Shown here piece after piece: positions 1 through 7,640 of a stretch of DNA of 11,952 bases. The stretch spans positions 1 through 11,952 of the forward strand of contig CBDUQN010000093.1 of the NCBI GenBank assembly GCA_965369375.1, read 5' to 3'. The stretch's first letter is position 1. Every line of letters starts with the position of its first letter. The notes beneath the pieces were generated by a model. It was not told the DNA's origin and did no database searches. It was given only the letters and a program-made list of their open reading frames with translations. Position numbers and translations under genes: made by a program. Source of the DNA: CBDUQN01 sp965369375 (GTDB lineage Bacteria; Krumholzibacteriota; Krumholzibacteriia; Krumholzibacteriales; Krumholzibacteriaceae).

Positions 1-73
1 GCAACAAGCCCCGAAAACGTGCTCTAAATACCTGTCAAGAAAGAAATTAACTAAAATTTTATCTTTATCTTAA

Positions 74-225
74 GGCTGTTATATGCGAATTTAGCGTAAT
101 ATAAAAACGGGGTTTTATGCGAATTTTAATATGATCGTTACGGGGATTTATGTGAGATCAAAAATTTATCGAAGCGGAGTTTTATGAGAATTCCAAATAG
201 CATCGTAATGCGGTGTGAATTGATT
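74..225. repeat. Degenerate 33-36 bp tandem repeats in AT-rich gene-free DNA
   Basis: Four similar units begin near 74, 108, 141 and 175, each built around a CGGGG-like block, a T-rich stretch, ATG and then GCGAA or a variant. The ATG triplets fall at 83, 117, 150 and 184, so the period is 34, 33 and 34 bp. A decayed fifth copy seems to start at 211 and reaches the 3' end of the anti-sigma gene. The spacing is regular but the units are diverged, and there are no unique spacers, so this is not a CRISPR array. I see no gene in 1-225. The array lies just downstream of the minus-strand operon, so it could be part of its 3' untranslated region. Confidence 0.6.
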
Positions 226-933
226 CTATTTGGCCGGCATTATCCTGAACCACGCATTGGGAGAGGCGATCTCCCGCTCGAGCCCCCGGTACCCTTTCAC
301 ATTCCAGAGGTAGAACGTCCCGTGCTCGAAACGTGTCCTGATGGAATCGGGCATGGTCCAATCGGATTCCTCGAGGCTATCGGCGACATAGACCTGCTCG
401 AGGTCGGATGTGAAGATCTCGATCTTGTAGTAATCGCTCGCGACCTCTGAATGCCAATCGAACTTTTCAGGATAATCGGCGATATTGCCCACGGGGGAAT
501 CGAGGATTATTTCGTATTCAGCGCCGGGCACTCCCCGCATCGGGCCGAAATCGTGCTGGGGTGTATGGATTCTCTCCATGTAGATAAAAATCAGGACCAC
601 CGCGGCGGCCGCTGCGAGCGGCGCGAGCCACCGGGACATAAAGAACGGGGGCTTCGCTTCACTCTCGGCTGCCGGCTCAACTGCAATATTCGGAAGGACC
701 CGGTCTTTAAAGGCCCGTTCCATTTTAAAGCGTGCCGCCGGCCAGTCGGCTTCCCCGGCCAATTCATCGTCTGATCCGATATCCTCGAACCGCTGCATCT
801 GCATCACTTCTACACGGCAAAGCGGGCACTCGTCGAGATGTTGTTTCACCATCGCAGCTGCTTCCGATTCGAGACGCCCGTGGATATAGTCATCGAGCTT
901 ATCTAACTCCACATGCCCCGATATATCAGCCAT
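226..933 (-). CDS. Transmembrane anti-sigma factor with N-terminal zinc finger (zf-HC2 type)
   Basis: Predicted inner-membrane anti-sigma factor that would hold the adjacent ECF sigma factor inactive. The cytosolic N-terminus carries the H-x3-C-x2-C motif of zinc anti-sigma domains (H32, C36, C39, read as HLDECPLC). A single hydrophobic segment follows at about residues 102-119 (WLAPLAAAAAVVLIFIYM). The remaining 115 residues or so would be periplasmic and show the F-x-W ... Y-x-W spacing of a small beta-sandwich (Fn3-like) domain, ending in FRIMPAK. I chose the ATG at 933. A GTG codon lies directly before it at 936, and the purine-rich GGAGAGAGG upstream could serve either. The start overlaps the sigma stop codon by 8 bp, which indicates translational coupling. 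The family call is firm; partner and signal are inferred from adjacency and the sensory domain is not identified. Confidence 0.88.
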   Translation of the reverse strand: MADISGHVELDKLDDYIHGRLESEAAAMVKQHLDECPLCRVEVMQMQRFEDIGSDDELAGEADWPAARFKMERAFKDRVLPNIAVEPAAESEAKPPFFMSRWLAPLAAAAAVVLIFIYMERIHTPQHDFGPMRGVPGAEYEIILDSPVGNIADYPEKFDWHSEVASDYYKIEIFTSDLEQVYVADSLEESDWTMPDSIRTRFEHGTFYLWNVKGYRGLEREIASPNAWFRIMPAK

Positions 934-1546
934 CACCGAACCCTCTCTCCTCTACGATCCGCCTGAATTTTCTCCGTGCATTCTGTATCAAGGTTCTTGC
1001 TCCTGTTATATTTTCGCATCCGAGCACTTTCGTTATTTCGTTTACCGCCAACCCATCCCTGTAGTGAAGAATGAACGCCTCGAGCTCATCTCCTTTCATG
1101 TACTCCTTTGCCACATTCAGTATCCGATCGAGATCTTCCTCAACATCGATCTCACCAAAAGAGTCTTCATCGGCGAGAAAGGCCTCGCCGCCCTCGTCGA
1201 TCGAGAGCATCCTCTTTCGCCACTTGGTCCTTTTCCGTGAGAGCTCGCCGATGCAGTGATTCCTCGTGACCTGGTATACCCACGTCGAGAATCGGGAAAG
1301 GTGCGAGAACGAACCGATGTTCTTGAATATCTTGATGAGTATTTCTTGCGCGAGATCAACTGCGTCCTCCTCGTTATGCGCGTAATTGAAACACCAGAGG
1401 TATATTTTCTTGTTGTACCGGCGGAAGAGCTCTGTGCACAGTTCCTCGGTCGCTTCCACCGCGATCGCAGATGCCAAATCCTCGTCGGTTGCGGTTCTTG
1501 TTTGCGCTCTCACCCTGTAAGACTCCCCAAAGTGATGAAATGACAT
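926..1546 (-). CDS. ECF (sigma-70 family, RpoE-like) RNA polymerase sigma factor
   Basis: Alternative sigma factor that would direct RNA polymerase to a dedicated promoter set. Region 2 spans about residues 37-105 and includes DAVDLAQEILIKIF and the promoter-melting stretch FSTWVYQVTRNHCIGELSRK. A short acidic linker leads to region 4 (about 142-201), with a helix-turn-helix around LAVNEITKVLGCENITGART. Region 3 is absent, as in the ECF class, and 206 residues is a normal length. I prefer the ATG at 1546, preceded by GGGAGGCGG. A GTG at 1576 would add ten residues (MVLLGGGKFF) that themselves overlap that Shine-Dalgarno. The gene follows the TPR-CHAT gene by 70 bp and overlaps the anti-sigma gene, so the three are probably co-transcribed. 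Its regulon and ECF subgroup cannot be told from sequence alone. Confidence 0.92.
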   Translation of the reverse strand: MSFHHFGESYRVRAQTRTATDEDLASAIAVEATEELCTELFRRYNKKIYLWCFNYAHNEEDAVDLAQEILIKIFKNIGSFSHLSRFSTWVYQVTRNHCIGELSRKRTKWRKRMLSIDEGGEAFLADEDSFGEIDVEEDLDRILNVAKEYMKGDELEAFILHYRDGLAVNEITKVLGCENITGARTLIQNARRKFRRIVEERGFGDG

Positions 1547-1616
1547 AAAAAACTTTCCGCCTCCCAAAAGTACCACAAGAACGCCTGTTTATAAATAAGT
1601 TATGGAGAATGTAATG

Positions 1617-4600
1617 TCACCGCGGGTGCACGGAAACCCGGCCATCCCCGATAAGGATAAAGCCCCCCCACAGGGCCGGATTCGAAGCGGCACCCTTCCA
1701 CTCAGACGCATCACGCTGTGTTGCCTGCAGGGCAGCGGACGCCGGAAGACCTCTTTTGAAATAGCGGTAAAAGGCCACCATAAACCGGCTCGCATAGCGA
1801 TCGGGGATATCCACCTGGGAGGCGAGAATGCAGGAGCCGCCTGCGTAGAGAAAGGCCTGCGTCAGCCCGGTTATCCCCTCGCCATAAGCGAGAACGCCAC
1901 CCGCCGATCTGCACGCCGAGAGGCTCACGAGCGACGCATTGAGCTCGAGCGCCGCGATCTCGTGCCACTGCAGCAGTCCGTCCTGCCCCGATCCCGCCAC
2001 GGAATCAGCCAGGCTCTCCTCCTGATTGAGAACGATGAACGAGCGCCGGATATCCTCGTCGTCCGCGTAGCTGTGGGATGCGATATGCAGAATCGCCGCA
2101 TCCCCTATTGGACTTTTCTTGAAACCTTCCTCACGGGCATCGGCACCGACGAGCACAACAGTTTCTCCAAAGAGGCCCGCTACGGTCCGCGCTTCCTTTG
2201 CCGCATTGACGAGCGGTTCGACCGGAATATCCGTCATCGGATAAACCCTCGGCGCGCTGTAGAAACCCCGTAGCTCGGCGCCCCTGCTGCCGACGGCAAC
2301 CATATCCAGAACGGCAACGCGTCCTTCTCTCCTGCGAATCCTATCCCGCTCACGCAGGTAATAGAGGGAACGGAGTGAAGGGATATAGAATATCTCGTGC
2401 TGATCACCGAGGTAGCCGCTTTCATCCATCAATAACGAAAACGGCAGGCGATGCAGAAATCCGTCCGGCACGATAACGAGTACGTCACCGGGATGGAGTT
2501 CTCTCTTTGCAAATCCCAGAAGATAGGTGCTTAACTCGCGGGAAGCCGTATCGACGATTTCCTTCGGTATCGTTTCCCGCCCCCGGGACATCCAGCTTCC
2601 GCCATCGGTCGCCGGCTGCCTGACGATACTGAGGAAGTATCCTACCTTCTTTTCGACTTCGCTGCGCGGCGGCATCGCGTGAACGCTTACTTCAGTCCCC
2701 CGTAAGACAAATAGATAAGAACTCTTCCTGCCGAGAGAGAACGAGAGCACGAGCTCCGAAGGTTTCAGCGCGGAGGTGAGTGTCGTGAGCGTTTCCACCG
2801 AATTGTAGATGGATGCGTCGTATGCTCCGCTCCCCGCAACCGTCTGCAGACGAATGGATTCTAATTCACGCTCGATTCGCTCCATCCCCGATAGAATCTT
2901 CATTCGTTCGTCGTCAGGCAACGAAGCATCCTGCAGTTTTCTCTGGATAACGGTGAGACGGGCCATCAGTCGGCGCTCTTCCGCAACTGGAGCATCAGTC
3001 CGGGTCCCACCTCCACGGAAACGCGCCTCGCGCAGGAGTGAGGAGAAAACCTGCGCCCGCGCCCGCTCCGAATATACAAAGGCTTCAGCCGCTACGGCAT
3101 CGGCGGATGCGCTCATGACTATGAGCTGTATGATCCGTTCATATGGCTTGATTGCGGCGCGCAGCATGTGCATCTGGAGTTCGCGGGCGCCCACCCTGTG
3201 ACGGATCGACTCTATCTCGAGAATCGCCTCGTCGAAATAGTGGCGGCCGCGCTCGATGTCTCCCTTCATCCAGTGCCGCTCTCCCAGCTCGGTGAGGCAC
3301 TTCCATCTCAGCTCGCTCATGCCGTTCTTATCCGCCAGGAAGAGAGCCTGCTCGAGGCGTTTGATCGCCTCTCCTGCCGATGGATCGCTCATTCCGAAGA
3401 GATAGAGCGTCCGAGCCCGCAGATAATCCTGTCCGCCTTCGCTGATCAGTGAAAGCGCCTCGTCGAGCAACTCATGCGCGGTTATCATCTCGCCTGTTTC
3501 GATGTAGAAGGAAGCGAGGTTGTTCAACGCCCAGATGATGCCGGCGTGATCACCTGAAGCTCTGGCCTCCTCGAGATATTCATGATAATACCCGCCTGCG
3601 AGATCTAGCTTGCCGGCGGCCGCATAGACGGCGCTCAATCCGCTCAGGACGCGGCGCTTGATCTCGATGTTGCCTTTTTCAGATGCGATCGATAAGGCCC
3701 TCTCGTAATGCTCTATCGATTTCGAATAGTTGCCGAGGTAGAAGTACACCGAGCCCATGCTGAAATGAACGGTTCCGATGCCGTCAAGGTCTCCGAGCTC
3801 TTCGTATATCGCCATCGCTCTGTGCTCATGGATCAGGGCCTCACGGTAGCGATCCTGGTTGTCGTACACCATGCCGAGGGCATTGAGACTCCATGCGGCC
3901 TGCTTTCTGTTACCGAGCTTCTCGTAGACCTCGTACGCCTGCCGATAATTGTTCTCGGCGGCCGAAAAATCTCCCAGGTTGTGGTAGGCGGCGGCGAGTC
4001 CACTCAGTGTCCAGCTCAGACCATAGAGACTTCCCATCTCATCGTACCGCCGCCGGCAGAATTCATAATGCTTCACGGCCTCCGAATACTCTCCGAGCAC
4101 GCCCAAATTTACCGCAACCCTCAGGCGGGCCCCGAGCTCGCCCCAGAGGTTCCCCTCGTTGTGGTGACTTTCATAGGACTTCTGGAAATAAGACAGCGCC
4201 TCATCCCGATCTTCTTTCTCTTCCGCTATGGAGCCGAGACCGTAATAGATGTAACCGAGTATCCAGCCCGCCCCGCACGAGAGCGCAGTCTCCCGCGACT
4301 CCTCGAGATAAGCCTTCGCCGTACCATAGTTTCTGAGCGTTGATTCCACCTGTCCCAGATTATTGAGAAGAGCCGCTATCCGCTCGCGCGCGCCGAGTGC
4401 TTTTTCCTCCACCAGCGCCCTGCTGTAGAAATCCACCGCTTCTCTCAGGCGATCACGCTTGTTTGCGACGCGCCCAAGTCCGCTCAGGCAATAGGCACCT
4501 ATCTGTTTGAAATTATAATCAGCCGCCCGATCCAGCACCTCGCGGTGAAGACTGTCCGCGGCCGCCAGATCGTCCATGACGTTGAATGCCTCTGCTCGGA

Positions 4601-5165
4601 TCGCCTTTAAGCTCAAAGCGATTCTCTCATTGATTTCGGTCAGATAGCCCTCGGCCCCTTCAACGGCACGAACGGCCTGCCGGCCGTTTCTCGCAGATAC
4701 ATAACTCTGTGCGGCTGTTTTCATACAAACCGCCGCAGCGAGGGTGTCTTTTCGATCGAAATATAACTCTGCAGCTTGCAACGCCGCTTCAGCGGCAGCA
4801 TTGAATTCTCTCGCCTGCCGATACCGAACGCTCTCCAGATAGCGATCGTATGCTTCCCGTTCTGAATCCGAGAGCGAATTCGAAGCGGCCACGAGAATAT
4901 TAAAAACACTATCGAGCATGCATCGCCGCGCGTACGCATCGACGAGGCCTTCCGCAATCTCGATTCGTGGCGGATGATCATCTATACGCTGAAGGAAATA
5001 AGCGGCTGCACGCTCGTTTTCACCCGAATCAAGAAGCTCTGCTCCCGTGTCGTATGCATTGATTCTTCCGGCGGCGCCGGTTTCGCACGACACACCGCTT
5101 CCGGTCGCCGCCAGAAGAATTAAAACCGCAACCGCATGAAAGATAAACCGGTGTTTATTCCCCAT
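1617..5165 (-). CDS. Exported TPR-repeat CHAT-domain protein (caspase-like protease family)
   Basis: Large tetratricopeptide-CHAT protein of about 1182 residues. An N-terminal signal-like segment has basic residues and a hydrophobic core (FHAVAVLILLAATG) ending near GVSC. That could be an imperfect lipobox, so the protein is probably periplasmic or membrane-anchored. About 11-13 TPR units of the 34-40 residue kinesin-light-chain type follow to about residue 650, for example NNLGQVESTLRNYGTAKAYL and LNALGMVYDNQDRYREAL. A charged, coiled-coil-like linker (EERRLMARLTVIQRKL) leads to a C-terminal CHAT domain. The catalytic pair is intact: His1031 in LHIASHSY and Cys1085 in LSACRSAGG. CHAT belongs to peptidase clan CD. 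The start is uncertain: the ATG at 5165 places the signal peptide at the N-terminus, while ATGs at 5210 and 5207 would add 14-15 residues coded by a 24-bp duplication. It lies between a phosphoesterase gene and the sigma gene. The substrate is unknown; the anti-sigma factor is a candidate. Confidence 0.9.
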   Translation of the reverse strand: MGNKHRFIFHAVAVLILLAATGSGVSCETGAAGRINAYDTGAELLDSGENERAAAYFLQRIDDHPPRIEIAEGLVDAYARRCMLDSVFNILVAASNSLSDSEREAYDRYLESVRYRQAREFNAAAEAALQAAELYFDRKDTLAAAVCMKTAAQSYVSARNGRQAVRAVEGAEGYLTEINERIALSLKAIRAEAFNVMDDLAAADSLHREVLDRAADYNFKQIGAYCLSGLGRVANKRDRLREAVDFYSRALVEEKALGARERIAALLNNLGQVESTLRNYGTAKAYLEESRETALSCGAGWILGYIYYGLGSIAEEKEDRDEALSYFQKSYESHHNEGNLWGELGARLRVAVNLGVLGEYSEAVKHYEFCRRRYDEMGSLYGLSWTLSGLAAAYHNLGDFSAAENNYRQAYEVYEKLGNRKQAAWSLNALGMVYDNQDRYREALIHEHRAMAIYEELGDLDGIGTVHFSMGSVYFYLGNYSKSIEHYERALSIASEKGNIEIKRRVLSGLSAVYAAAGKLDLAGGYYHEYLEEARASGDHAGIIWALNNLASFYIETGEMITAHELLDEALSLISEGGQDYLRARTLYLFGMSDPSAGEAIKRLEQALFLADKNGMSELRWKCLTELGERHWMKGDIERGRHYFDEAILEIESIRHRVGARELQMHMLRAAIKPYERIIQLIVMSASADAVAAEAFVYSERARAQVFSSLLREARFRGGGTRTDAPVAEERRLMARLTVIQRKLQDASLPDDERMKILSGMERIERELESIRLQTVAGSGAYDASIYNSVETLTTLTSALKPSELVLSFSLGRKSSYLFVLRGTEVSVHAMPPRSEVEKKVGYFLSIVRQPATDGGSWMSRGRETIPKEIVDTASRELSTYLLGFAKRELHPGDVLVIVPDGFLHRLPFSLLMDESGYLGDQHEIFYIPSLRSLYYLRERDRIRRREGRVAVLDMVAVGSRGAELRGFYSAPRVYPMTDIPVEPLVNAAKEARTVAGLFGETVVLVGADAREEGFKKSPIGDAAILHIASHSYADDEDIRRSFIVLNQEESLADSVAGSGQDGLLQWHEIAALELNASLVSLSACRSAGGVLAYGEGITGLTQAFLYAGGSCILASQVDIPDRYASRFMVAFYRYFKRGLPASAALQATQRDASEWKGAASNPALWGGFILIGDGRVSVHPR

Positions 5166-5210
5166 ACTCTCGGCACCGCCTATGATGCTCTTCTCGGCAC
5201 CACCCATCAT
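5163..5210 (-). repeat. 24-bp tandem duplication at the 5' end of the CHAT gene
   Basis: Read on the minus strand, two adjacent 24-bp units (5210-5187 and 5186-5163) share 17 of 24 positions, including an identical GGTGCCGAGA core. Both stay in frame and would encode MMGGAEKS followed by IIGGAESM. The second unit ends in the ATG that I favour as the start of the TPR-CHAT gene, so the duplication is either an N-terminal extension or part of the leader. Confidence 0.6.
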
Positions 5211-5235
5211 GTTCTATTTATATATCGGTTTTATC

Positions 5236-6216
5236 CTATGCCGATTTCCAAAGCTTCCAGATCTCTTCGAGAAGCACCCGTTTTCGACGAAGCATTTCGT
5301 CTTTGGATTTGCAATGGAGGAGCCCGGCGGCGGCTCCCACGTGACCGTCGCCGATGTTCAGCGAACGCATGATTTCCCCTATGTCCTTGCCGTGATCGCG
5401 CCCGGTCATATTCATCGAAAGGGACATCGAGACCGCGAAGTCATTCGTCTTGCGGCCCCCGCGAAACAGGGTATTGAGCGTCAAGACGCCCAATGCGGCC
5501 GGGCGAACGAGATATGCGAGATTCTTGATAACCCGCGGACGCCTCTTGTAATGCGTGAAATCGAGTATAATAAGTTCTTTTTCAGAATCCTCAGGCAAAA
5601 ATGAAACCGATTTTTCCAAGAGCCCGATTATCCGACGCTCCTCCTCGCGATACTTCGCGAGATTGGACGAGACCTGGGCGTCCTCGAGCACTTCCGTCAG
5701 AGAATTATCCCGAACAAGCCGAACGAGTTGACTCAAGTACTTAGTGTGCTCGCGCGGGGATGAAAAATAAATCTTGGTACTCATGTCGACGAGCTTCCCC
5801 GGCGTCTCCCGCCTCCATTGCTCGACCGAATTGTAGGCGAAAGAATCAATCATATCGGCCTCAGAGACAGTTTCCGAAAAATGCGCCGGTAATTCGTGCC
5901 CTTTCCCCATGAAGTATTCAAAAACCACGCGAGCGCAAGAAGGTTTTTCATCAAAACGCCCCGCTATCGATGCCGGATCGATCCCCCGGAGCTCGAGCTC
6001 CCCGAGATTCCCCGGATGGTGGTCGAACCATACACCGCATTCGAGTGGATAGGGAAGATCGCAAACGATATCATTCGAATCGATCGAGATTTCAGCGCGG
6101 GAGATGGAGTTCGGTCCGGCGAAGACAAACCGCTCGCATCCAAAACCATGGGAGCAGAGCGCGGCCGAAACGATTCCGTCGAAATCGTTGTGTGTAATGA
6201 TACGCTCGTATTCCAT
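5236..6216 (-). CDS. DHH-family phosphoesterase
   Basis: Soluble manganese-dependent phosphoesterase or nuclease of the DHH superfamily, 326 residues. The metal-binding motifs appear in order: THNDFDG (D11, D13), an aspartate in CDLPY (D53), the signature FDHHPG (D65-H66-H67), and EADMID (D121, D124). Near the C-terminus GDGHVGAAAG (about 289-298) matches the glycine-rich substrate loop of a DHHA1-type domain. Relatives cleave short oligonucleotides, pAp, cyclic dinucleotides or polyphosphate, and the sequence does not say which applies. The HNDFDG form recalls archaeal and uncharacterised DHH phosphohydrolases more than classical NrnA. The ATG at 6216 lies 9 bp after the SGNH stop and has no clear Shine-Dalgarno, so translation is probably coupled. 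The gene ends 25-70 bp before the CHAT gene, depending on the CHAT start. Confidence 0.88.
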   Translation of the reverse strand: MEYERIITHNDFDGIVSAALCSHGFGCERFVFAGPNSISRAEISIDSNDIVCDLPYPLECGVWFDHHPGNLGELELRGIDPASIAGRFDEKPSCARVVFEYFMGKGHELPAHFSETVSEADMIDSFAYNSVEQWRRETPGKLVDMSTKIYFSSPREHTKYLSQLVRLVRDNSLTEVLEDAQVSSNLAKYREEERRIIGLLEKSVSFLPEDSEKELIILDFTHYKRRPRVIKNLAYLVRPAALGVLTLNTLFRGGRKTNDFAVSMSLSMNMTGRDHGKDIGEIMRSLNIGDGHVGAAAGLLHCKSKDEMLRRKRVLLEEIWKLWKSA

Positions 6217-6225
6217 GAGAAATAA

Positions 6226-7437
6226 CTAGTTAGCGAATGGCATCAAGAAATCGGCTACCTCTTTCGCGACAAGCATATGCCCGTTTTTATTGAGATGGCC
6301 GTCCCTGGGAATGTATAGATCCCTTCTGTTATTTTCATAAAAAGCCGGATAGAGGTCTTGAAACGGGATATTCAATTCTTCGCATATTTGGCCGACCAGC
6401 CGTTGTGGGCGTGTTGGATCTTCGAGCCAACGGTCAACGATCTCGTCATCGGGAAACGCATTCTTGAGCATCGGGCCGTATGTGGCCGGATATACCTGGA
6501 TCATTGAAGGGATAAAACTCACAATCAGCTTTGAATCGTACTTCTCCGCTTCGTTCTTCATTTCCTCGAGCAGAGCACGCATGAGAGGAACCCCTCTATC
6601 CAGCATATCATCCCTGTACCAGCCGTTCAAGAATCCGGGGATACGGCTCGGATCGGCCCGGATCCCCAGCTTGCTCAGAAATCTGATAAAACCGGGTTTT
6701 GTCTGGAGAAAACCCTCCAATCTCATTTTTACGACGTGGATAAACTTGAACCTGCCGCGCCTTCTCTGTCCGGCGCCCACATTACCCACATCACTAACCT
6801 GCTCTTCAGGCAGATGCACGAGCTTGAGCCGGCCCGCATCGTCTAACGCGAATCTTGGATGCAGCGGCATCTCTTCGAGGCTGCCGTACGTCAAACCCAG
6901 ATTGTCCAGAATGTCATTTGTAAAAATCATTACGGCATAAATGTCCCCAACGACATTCTTTTCTTCCGCCAATATGCTCATGAGTAATAAATGCTGAGCA
7001 GTGCCATACCCAGGCACGCCGGCGTTCAAGACCCTGTGCGCTTTATGGGGAAATTGCCGGTTGATTGCATTTCCGACGTGGGTCGTAAAGAGATCCTCAT
7101 CCCGTATTTGTCGCCCAAGTGTAAACGAGTCCCCGAGGAATATTATGAGTCTATCGTTCTCAATCATTGATTCTGTGAGCTCGACATTACGAAAACCGAG
7201 CGAATTGATATGCAATCCATGTTTCCTGAAGTTATAGTTAGGCTTAACCCAATACGCCCCCGGCCGCAACCTCCAGCCGAGAACGGGATCGAATTGCAAT
7301 CCGGCAAACTGTGAAATATTCGAATAGTAGTATCTCGAAAAAACGTACTCCGCGATTATAAAGCAGATCCCGAGCGTGAATCCGATCATCACGACATAAA
7401 AAAAGAGTTTTCTGGATCTGCTTAATTTTCTCGCCAC
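6226..7437 (-). CDS. Membrane-anchored SGNH/GDSL hydrolase (esterase/acyltransferase type)
   Basis: Putative extracytoplasmic esterase or acyltransferase of the SGNH fold, about 403 residues. A basic N-terminus (ARKLSRSRK) precedes one membrane segment (about 11-32), which would place the enzyme outside the inner membrane. The nucleophile block is IFLGDSFTLG with Ser104, the oxyanion block is LNAGVPGYGTAQ, and the C-terminal catalytic pair is D379 and H381 in PRDGHLNKNGH. The upstream segment GWRLRPG ... INSLGFRN is typical of SGNH proteins found in polysaccharide clusters. I chose the GTG at 7437 because GAGGTGA lies 5 bases upstream; a GTG at 7446 would sit inside that site. This is the first gene of the minus-strand operon and is divergent from the carbamoyltransferase genes, which suggests a role in glycan decoration. 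The substrate is unknown. Confidence 0.87.
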   Translation of the reverse strand: MARKLSRSRKLFFYVVMIGFTLGICFIIAEYVFSRYYYSNISQFAGLQFDPVLGWRLRPGAYWVKPNYNFRKHGLHINSLGFRNVELTESMIENDRLIIFLGDSFTLGRQIRDEDLFTTHVGNAINRQFPHKAHRVLNAGVPGYGTAQHLLLMSILAEEKNVVGDIYAVMIFTNDILDNLGLTYGSLEEMPLHPRFALDDAGRLKLVHLPEEQVSDVGNVGAGQRRRGRFKFIHVVKMRLEGFLQTKPGFIRFLSKLGIRADPSRIPGFLNGWYRDDMLDRGVPLMRALLEEMKNEAEKYDSKLIVSFIPSMIQVYPATYGPMLKNAFPDDEIVDRWLEDPTRPQRLVGQICEELNIPFQDLYPAFYENNRRDLYIPRDGHLNKNGHMLVAKEVADFLMPFAN

Positions 7438-7474
7438 CGTGCTCACCTCGGGTAATAAATTATGTTAATGACCT

Positions 7475-7504
7475 ATTATATCATTGCTACTGAAAGAATA
7501 ACAA
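7475..7504 (-). promoter_or_regulatory. Candidate sigma70-type promoter for the minus-strand operon
   Basis: On the minus strand TTGTTA (7504-7499) is followed after 18 bp by a perfect TATAAT (7480-7475). Transcription would begin near 7468 and give a leader of about 30 bases before the SGNH start. The -10 is consensus and the -35 matches 4 of 6. Confidence 0.6.
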
Positions 7505-7532
7505 TCCTTTTGCGGATGCATAGCGCTTGGAA

Positions 7533-7559
7533 AACCAGTGCAATCAGCACGGCTTGGTT
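7533..7559. promoter_or_regulatory. Bulged inverted repeat between the divergent promoters
   Basis: AACCAGTGC (7533-7541) pairs with GCAC (7547-7550) and TGGTT (7555-7559) around an AATCA loop, leaving GGCT as a bulge. It lies between the two promoter candidates and outside the predicted leaders, so a protein-binding site is more likely than an RNA switch. Function unknown. Confidence 0.35.
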
Positions 7560-7587
7560 GTGTCAAGATTTGCGCGCACTCCATGTT

Positions 7588-7611
7588 ACACGACCCACGG
7601 CTTATTCGTGT
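7588..7611. promoter_or_regulatory. Candidate operator: inverted repeat abutting the plus-strand -35 box
   Basis: ACACG (7588-7592) is repeated inverted as CGTGT (7607-7611), and a nested CACG/CGTG pair sits at 7596-7599 and 7607-7610. The right arm overlaps the first base of TTGACT, so a bound protein could block or assist RNA polymerase. The arms are short, and chance occurrence is possible. Confidence 0.3.
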
Positions 7612-7640
7612 TGACTGGCGCGATAAAAACAGGGTATATT
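7611..7640 (+). promoter_or_regulatory. Candidate sigma70-type promoter for the SxtK/SxtJ/carbamoyltransferase operon
   Basis: TTGACT (7611-7616) and TATATT (7635-7640) each match 5 of 6 consensus bases and are separated by 18 bp. The start site would be near 7647, leaving a leader of about 42 bases that contains an AGG Shine-Dalgarno at 7678-7680, 8 bases before the first ATG. Confidence 0.65.

Noticed and set aside
33..38. Perfect TTGACA on the minus strand near the left edge
   Set aside because: No matching -10 box at 16-18 bp spacing was found before the window edge.
184..774. Plus-strand open frames opposite the anti-sigma gene
   Set aside because: They overlap a well-supported minus-strand gene and have no recognisable motifs.
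3708..4343. Long open frame on the plus strand inside the CHAT gene
   Set aside because: It is antisense to the TPR region; its composition follows the coding bias of the minus strand and it shows no domain or start signal of its own.
1617..5165. Type III-E CRISPR (Craspase) TPR-CHAT protein
   Set aside because: No gRAMP/Cas7-11, Csx30 or CRISPR array is present, and this protein appears exported, so only the general logic is comparable.
1617..5165. Bacterial gasdermin-activating CHAT protease
   Set aside because: No small gasdermin-like gene lies next to it; the flanking genes are a phosphoesterase and a sigma factor.
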